NCBI GenBank assembly: GCA_947630765.1 | Contig: CANRIX010000006.1 | Span: 1-64,000, forward strand | From: an uncultured Clostridia bacterium | Lineage (GTDB): Bacteria; Bacillota; Clostridia; Oscillospirales; CAG-382 | Length of the DNA: 64,000 bases | Direction of reading: 5' to 3' | Notes under the pieces: model-generated | The model's database searches: none | The model's input: only the letters and a program-made list of their open reading frames with translations | What the model was told of the DNA's origin: nothing | Shown here: piece after piece, positions 60,672 to 64,000 of the stretch | Layout: each line of letters starts with the position of its first letter | Numbering within the stretch: position 1 is the first letter of the stretch | Program-made: the position numbers and the translations under genes

Positions 60672-61846
60672 CGGCACGCACCTTCCTCCAGATACCGCAC
60701 GGCGCAGTGCGCGAGGATGGCGGCGCCGGCGGGGAGCGCGTCCTCGTTGAAGCGGACGTGCGGGTTGTGCGCGGAGTAGTCCCCGCGTTCGTCGGCAAAG
60801 CCCGCCGACAGGTAGAGCATGGTCGCCGGGACGCGCTCGGCGATGTTCGCGAAGTCCTCCGACGCGTTCGCCCGCATCCCCGGGATGGCACGCAGGTTCG
60901 GGACGCCGGCGCCGGGCAGGTAGGAGACCATCCGCTCGGTCCATTCCGCGTCGCAGACCAGCGGCGGGACCTGCGAGAGCCATTCGAGGGTCTCTTCGGT
61001 TCGGTTCACCCGCGAAACGCCCTGCGCGACTTCGGCGATGCGGCGAACCAGCAGGTTCCGCGCGTCCGGGTCGTTCGTGCGCAGCGTACCCTCCAGCACC
61101 GCGACGTCCGGGATGATGTTCGGCGCGTCCCCGGCGGAAAAGCGTCCGACGGTCAGCACGCAGGTCTTTTCCGGGTTCGCTTCGCGTGCGATCAGCCCTT
61201 CGAGCGCCGTGTAGACCTGCACGGCGGCGTGGATCGGGTCGACGGAGAGATTCGGATACGCCCCGTGTCCGCCCTTGCCGCGCAGGGTGACGCGGAACCC
61301 GTCCACCGACGACATCATCACGCCGCCGGCGTTGTACAGCACGGTACCGAGCGGCAGCTTCCCCGGCGCGACGTGCAGGGCGAACGCACCGTCCACGCCG
61401 TCCAGCACGCCGTGCGACAGCATATCCCGGCTGCCCTCGAACGTCTCCTCCGCCGGCTGGAACATCAGCCGCACCCGACCGTTCAGCGACGGTTCGCACG
61501 CCTTGAGCAGCCGCGCGGCGGTCAGCAGCATGGCGGCGTGCAGGTCGTGTCCGCAGGCGTGCGCCTGCTTCCCGGTCGGGCAGGCGAATGCTTCGCCGCT
61601 CTCCTCCGGCATCGGCAGGGCATCCATATCCGCCCGCAGCAGCAGGGTCCTCCCGCCGTCCCTGCCGAGCTCCGCGGTCACGCCGTGTCCGCAGGGGACG
61701 GGGGAAAGCCCGTATTCCGCGAGTTTTCGCGTGATGTACGCGCACGAGCGGGGCATGTCCAGCCCGACTTCGGCGTTTTGGTGCAGGTAGCGGCGGTTTT
61801 CCCGCGTTTCCGCCTGCCATTCCAGCGCCTGACGATAGAACTCCAT
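60668..61846 (-). CDS. M20-family amidohydrolase
   Basis: A 392-residue metal-dependent amidohydrolase of the M20D group (hippurate hydrolase/IAA-amino-acid hydrolase-like). The metal ligands are in RADMDALPM, HACGHDLHAAMLL, FQPAEET and near the C-terminus in NPHVRFNEDAL. The family start RRYLHQNAEVGLDM is present. A dimerisation domain occupies about 180-300 (GGVMMSSVDGFRVTLRGKGGH). It would release an amino acid from an N-acyl or similar conjugate. The start ATG 61846 follows AAGGAGGAA; the frame opens 33 nt further without an RBS. It is first in the operon with the DUF6323/DUF6179 genes. Confidence 0.93.
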   Translation of the reverse strand: MEFYRQALEWQAETRENRRYLHQNAEVGLDMPRSCAYITRKLAEYGLSPVPCGHGVTAELGRDGGRTLLLRADMDALPMPEESGEAFACPTGKQAHACGHDLHAAMLLTAARLLKACEPSLNGRVRLMFQPAEETFEGSRDMLSHGVLDGVDGAFALHVAPGKLPLGTVLYNAGGVMMSSVDGFRVTLRGKGGHGAYPNLSVDPIHAAVQVYTALEGLIAREANPEKTCVLTVGRFSAGDAPNIIPDVAVLEGTLRTNDPDARNLLVRRIAEVAQGVSRVNRTEETLEWLSQVPPLVCDAEWTERMVSYLPGAGVPNLRAIPGMRANASEDFANIAERVPATMLYLSAGFADERGDYSAHNPHVRFNEDALPAGAAILAHCAVRYLEEGACR

Positions 61847-61990
61847 GGGGGTTCCTCCTTTTTTGCAATACTTCCCCATTATTTAGGGTGAAAAATAGTT
61901 TACCATATCCCGCAGGGTTTGTCAATAGCCGAAACCGAACTTTTTGCGGAAATTTGCAGCTTTTTGCGCAGGGCGTTTTCGCGAAACCCC

Positions 61991-62019
61991 TTGCAATTTC
62001 CCGCCGCCTGTGCTACAAT
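61991..62019 (+). promoter_or_regulatory. Sigma-A promoter of the alpha-galactosidase gene
   Basis: TTGCAA (61991-61996), 17 bp, TACAAT (62014-62019). The AGGAG RBS follows at about 62036. Confidence 0.75.
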
Positions 62020-62051
62020 GAAAAAAAAGCGAAAAAGGAGATACAAACCCC

Positions 62052-63176
62052 ATGGAACAACTTGCCGCACTTCCGCCGATGGGCTGGAATGCCTGGAACT
62101 ACTTCGGATACAGCGACGTGAACGAAAAGGTCATTTACGAGACCGCCGACGCGATGATCGCGCAGGGCTTCCGCGACGCGGGCTACAACTACGTCTGCGT
62201 CGACGACACCTGGATGGTCCGCGGACGCGACGAAAACGGCGACCTGCGCGTCAACGAGGAGCGATTCCCGTCCGGCATGAAGGCGCTCGGCGACTACCTG
62301 CACGAGCGCGGTCTGCGCTTCGGCATGTACGCCGGGGCGGGGGTGCTGACCTACGCGAACATGGAGGGCAGTTACGGTCACGAGCGGCGGGACGCGCAGC
62401 TGTTCGCTTCGTGGGGGGTGGATCTGCTCAAGTACGATTTCGGCTACGTCGCCCCCGGCTGCGATATCCGCAACCTGTTCTGCCGGATGGGGCAGGCGCT
62501 CCGCGAAACCGGGCGGAACATCCTCTTTTCCGCCTGCTACGGCAAGGGGGACGTCACGGCCTGGATGCGGGCGGTCGGCTGCCGGATGTGGCGGCTGTGC
62601 GGCGATTTGGCGGACAGCTGGGAGTCCATTATGCGGGTCGCGAAGGTCGGCATGTCGGTCGGCTCGGTCGCGGGACCCTGCGGCTGGAACGATCTGGACA
62701 TGATGGTCGTCGGGCTGAACGGACAGGGCTACGTCGGGAAAATCGGCGGCGGCTGCACCCGCGACGAGTACCAGACGCATTTCGCGCTCTGGTGTATGCT
62801 CGCGTCCCCGCTCCTGATGGGGCACGACGTCCGAAACACGACGCCCGAAACGGCGGAGATCCTGCTCAACCGCGAGCTCATCGCGATCAACCAGGATCCG
62901 CTCGGCGTGCAGGCGTCCTGCCTGCCGACCTGCAGCAACAACGACCTGATCCTCGCAAAGCCCCTCGCGAACGGCGACATCGCCTTCTGCATGGTCAACG
63001 ATACCGACTACAATAAGAAGATGATCCTCTCCTGGCAGCCCTGCGGCTGGGAGGTGAACGACCGCGTCAAGCTGCGGGACGTCCTTAAGCACGAGGACCT
63101 CGGCGAATTCACCTGCGGCACCTACGCGCAGGTCCCGCCGCACTGCTCGGTCGTCTATCGGGCGACCCGCCTGTGA
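62052..63176 (+). CDS. GH27 alpha-galactosidase
   Basis: A 374-residue glycoside hydrolase family 27 enzyme that removes terminal alpha-galactose from oligosaccharides. The family start PPMGWNAWNYFG is present, followed by GYNYVCVDDTWM. The nucleophile is Asp129 in LLKYDFGY and the acid/base Asp185 in RLCGDLADSW. NDLDMMVVG and ASPLLMGHDVRN complete the barrel. A C-terminal beta domain occupies about 285-374. No signal peptide is seen, so it acts in the cytosol on imported sugars. The phrase KYDFGY replaces the more usual KYDNC/KYDWC. No sugar transporter is next to it. Confidence 0.92.
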   Translation: MEQLAALPPMGWNAWNYFGYSDVNEKVIYETADAMIAQGFRDAGYNYVCVDDTWMVRGRDENGDLRVNEERFPSGMKALGDYLHERGLRFGMYAGAGVLTYANMEGSYGHERRDAQLFASWGVDLLKYDFGYVAPGCDIRNLFCRMGQALRETGRNILFSACYGKGDVTAWMRAVGCRMWRLCGDLADSWESIMRVAKVGMSVGSVAGPCGWNDLDMMVVGLNGQGYVGKIGGGCTRDEYQTHFALWCMLASPLLMGHDVRNTTPETAEILLNRELIAINQDPLGVQASCLPTCSNNDLILAKPLANGDIAFCMVNDTDYNKKMILSWQPCGWEVNDRVKLRDVLKHEDLGEFTCGTYAQVPPHCSVVYRATRL

Positions 63177-63215
63177 CGAAAACTAAGTTTTTTCTGAAAA
63201 AATTGCCGTTTTCCC

Positions 63216-63244
63216 TTGCAAACGCTCGGGAAATATGGTAAAAT
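63216..63244 (+). promoter_or_regulatory. Sigma-A promoter of the terminal lipoprotein gene
   Basis: TTGCAA (63216-63221), 17 bp, TAAAAT (63239-63244). Confidence 0.7.
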
Positions 63245-63316
63245 ACGGTTGCATTGCGTCGGAAGGACGTCCTGCCCGTGCGGGGCGTATCATTGGAAAG
63301 GAGTCGTCGGAGGATC

Positions 63317-64000
63317 ATGGTTCGGAAAGCGTTGGCGTTGCTTTTGGTTTTCGCGTTTGCCGCCTGCCTGCTCGCTTCCTGCGGGGGGGAGGAAGGAACG
63401 GCGTCGTCGTCCCTGTCGTCCTCGTCCGAAGGGACGCAGAGCGTTTCGTCCGTCGATTCGTCGTCGGAGATCACTGGGATCGAACTGCCGAGCGAAAGCT
63501 CGTCCGAGCCCGTCAGCGTTCCGCCGGTGGAATCCTCGGAAGAGACGTCCGAAGTCGTTTCCTACCCCGACCCGGTCTTCCCGGGCGGGGAGCTCGAGAC
63601 CCCGGTCAACCCGGAGGACGACGCAAAGGTGCAAATCTATTCGCTTGCGCAGACGGAAACCGATGCCCTGCTGACCTATGGCGACATCGACCCGGAGGAC
63701 CCGGAAACGGCGGAAGCCCTGCAAACGATCCGGGACCTGCTCGACGGCTACAGCAAACGCGTTTCCTTCTGCGCCTACGCGCTCGACGGCAGCCGTGCCA
63801 TCACCTATAACTGCGAGGAAAAGTACTTCTCCGCCTGCACGGTCAAGGCGGGCTTCCTGCTCTACTGCTGCCTCGCGATCGAGCAGGGGCTCGCGTCGAA
63901 GGACGAAGTGATGTACTACCAGGAAAAGTATTACCACAAGGGCTCCGGCAAGATCAAGGATTCCCCCTACGGCACGCCGTACACCCTCGAATACCTGATC
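63317..64000 (+). CDS. Ser-rich lipoprotein with beta-lactamase-like domain (partial)
   Basis: The gene runs off the window after 228 codons without a stop. The signal peptide ends in a lipobox (LLASC, Cys about 22). A Ser/Glu/Pro-rich stalk follows (about 27-95). A domain begins near residue 105 that resembles the serine beta-lactamase/D,D-peptidase fold (VSFCAYALDGSRAITYNCEE then YFSACTVKAGFLLY). The SxxK motif there reads C-T-V-K (Cys174, Lys177), with Cys at the usual nucleophile Ser. It may be a wall-active enzyme or an inactive binding protein. ATG 63317 follows GGAGGATC. Confidence 0.7.
   Translation, partial: MVRKALALLLVFAFAACLLASCGGEEGTASSSLSSSSEGTQSVSSVDSSSEITGIELPSESSSEPVSVPPVESSEETSEVVSYPDPVFPGGELETPVNPEDDAKVQIYSLAQTETDALLTYGDIDPEDPETAEALQTIRDLLDGYSKRVSFCAYALDGSRAITYNCEEKYFSACTVKAGFLLYCCLAIEQGLASKDEVMYYQEKYYHKGSGKIKDSPYGTPYTLEYLI

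Overview
The window looks like chromosome from a GC-rich, endospore-forming member of the Clostridia, most like the Oscillospirales/Ruminococcaceae. Reasons visible in the sequence: AGGAGG-type ribosome binding sites, many sigma-A promoters (TTGACA, 17 bp, TATACT/TATAAT), sporulation genes (spoIIQ-like, spoIID, a second spoIID-like gene, sigG), the cysS-mrnC pair typical of Firmicutes, a Firmicutes-type LexA/recA SOS circuit, CIRCE-type heat-shock control and Ser-rich lipoproteins. No phage, integrase, transposase, rRNA, tRNA or CRISPR was seen. Gene functions below come from recognising conserved motifs by eye; no database search was run.

Layout. 1-2.1 kb: a modular tandem-repeat array with no convincing gene. 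2.4-3.75 kb: an Orn/Lys/Arg decarboxylase-family gene. 3.78-4.24 kb: a cluster of DnaA boxes, a GC-rich spacer, a run of TAG trinucleotides (DnaA-trio-like) and AT-rich DNA, flanked by LexA boxes. This is a candidate replication origin with no dnaA beside it. 4.4-8.2 kb: serine acetyltransferase, a small membrane protein, a MutS-like ATPase and a gene that seems to start at ATC. 8.3-11.5 kb: a C-rich untranslated stretch and two related membrane proteins with tandem-repeat tails. 11.5-19.2 kb: MATE exporter, Hsp20 under a CIRCE element, spoIIQ-spoIID, a membrane protein, a second SpoIID-domain protein and a coiled-coil secreted protein. 19.5-25.5 kb: a cation/proton antiporter and a potABCD polyamine-uptake operon. 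25.6-28.4 kb: three tandem YD-repeat lipoproteins behind a promoter with a G10 tract. 28.4-35.3 kb: family-10-like glycoside hydrolase, guanylate kinase, RelBE-type toxin-antitoxin, asnB between inverted repeat elements, and sigG behind an RBS-masking hairpin. 35.7-44.8 kb: two-component system, membrane protein, large family-10-like lipoprotein, TIM-barrel isomerase and PRPP synthetase. 45-51.3 kb: recA-recX-rimO-pgsA-cysS-mrnC-lexA. 51.8-64 kb: membrane proteins, two stalked surface proteins (one with a foreign-looking C-terminus), Nif3-like, cca, degV, an M20/DUF6323/DUF6179 operon, alpha-galactosidase and a truncated beta-lactamase-like lipoprotein.

Common threads. Most genes to the right of the candidate origin read rightward, as expected if replication leaves 4.1 kb in that direction. 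LexA is encoded here and three groups of its likely sites are here too (recA promoter and both sides of the candidate origin), so DNA damage, recombination and origin activity may be linked. Three families of dispersed structured intergenic repeats (called P, Q and S here) fill most gaps over 300 bp and usually abut stop codons; with the left-end array they are the main unexplained material in the window.
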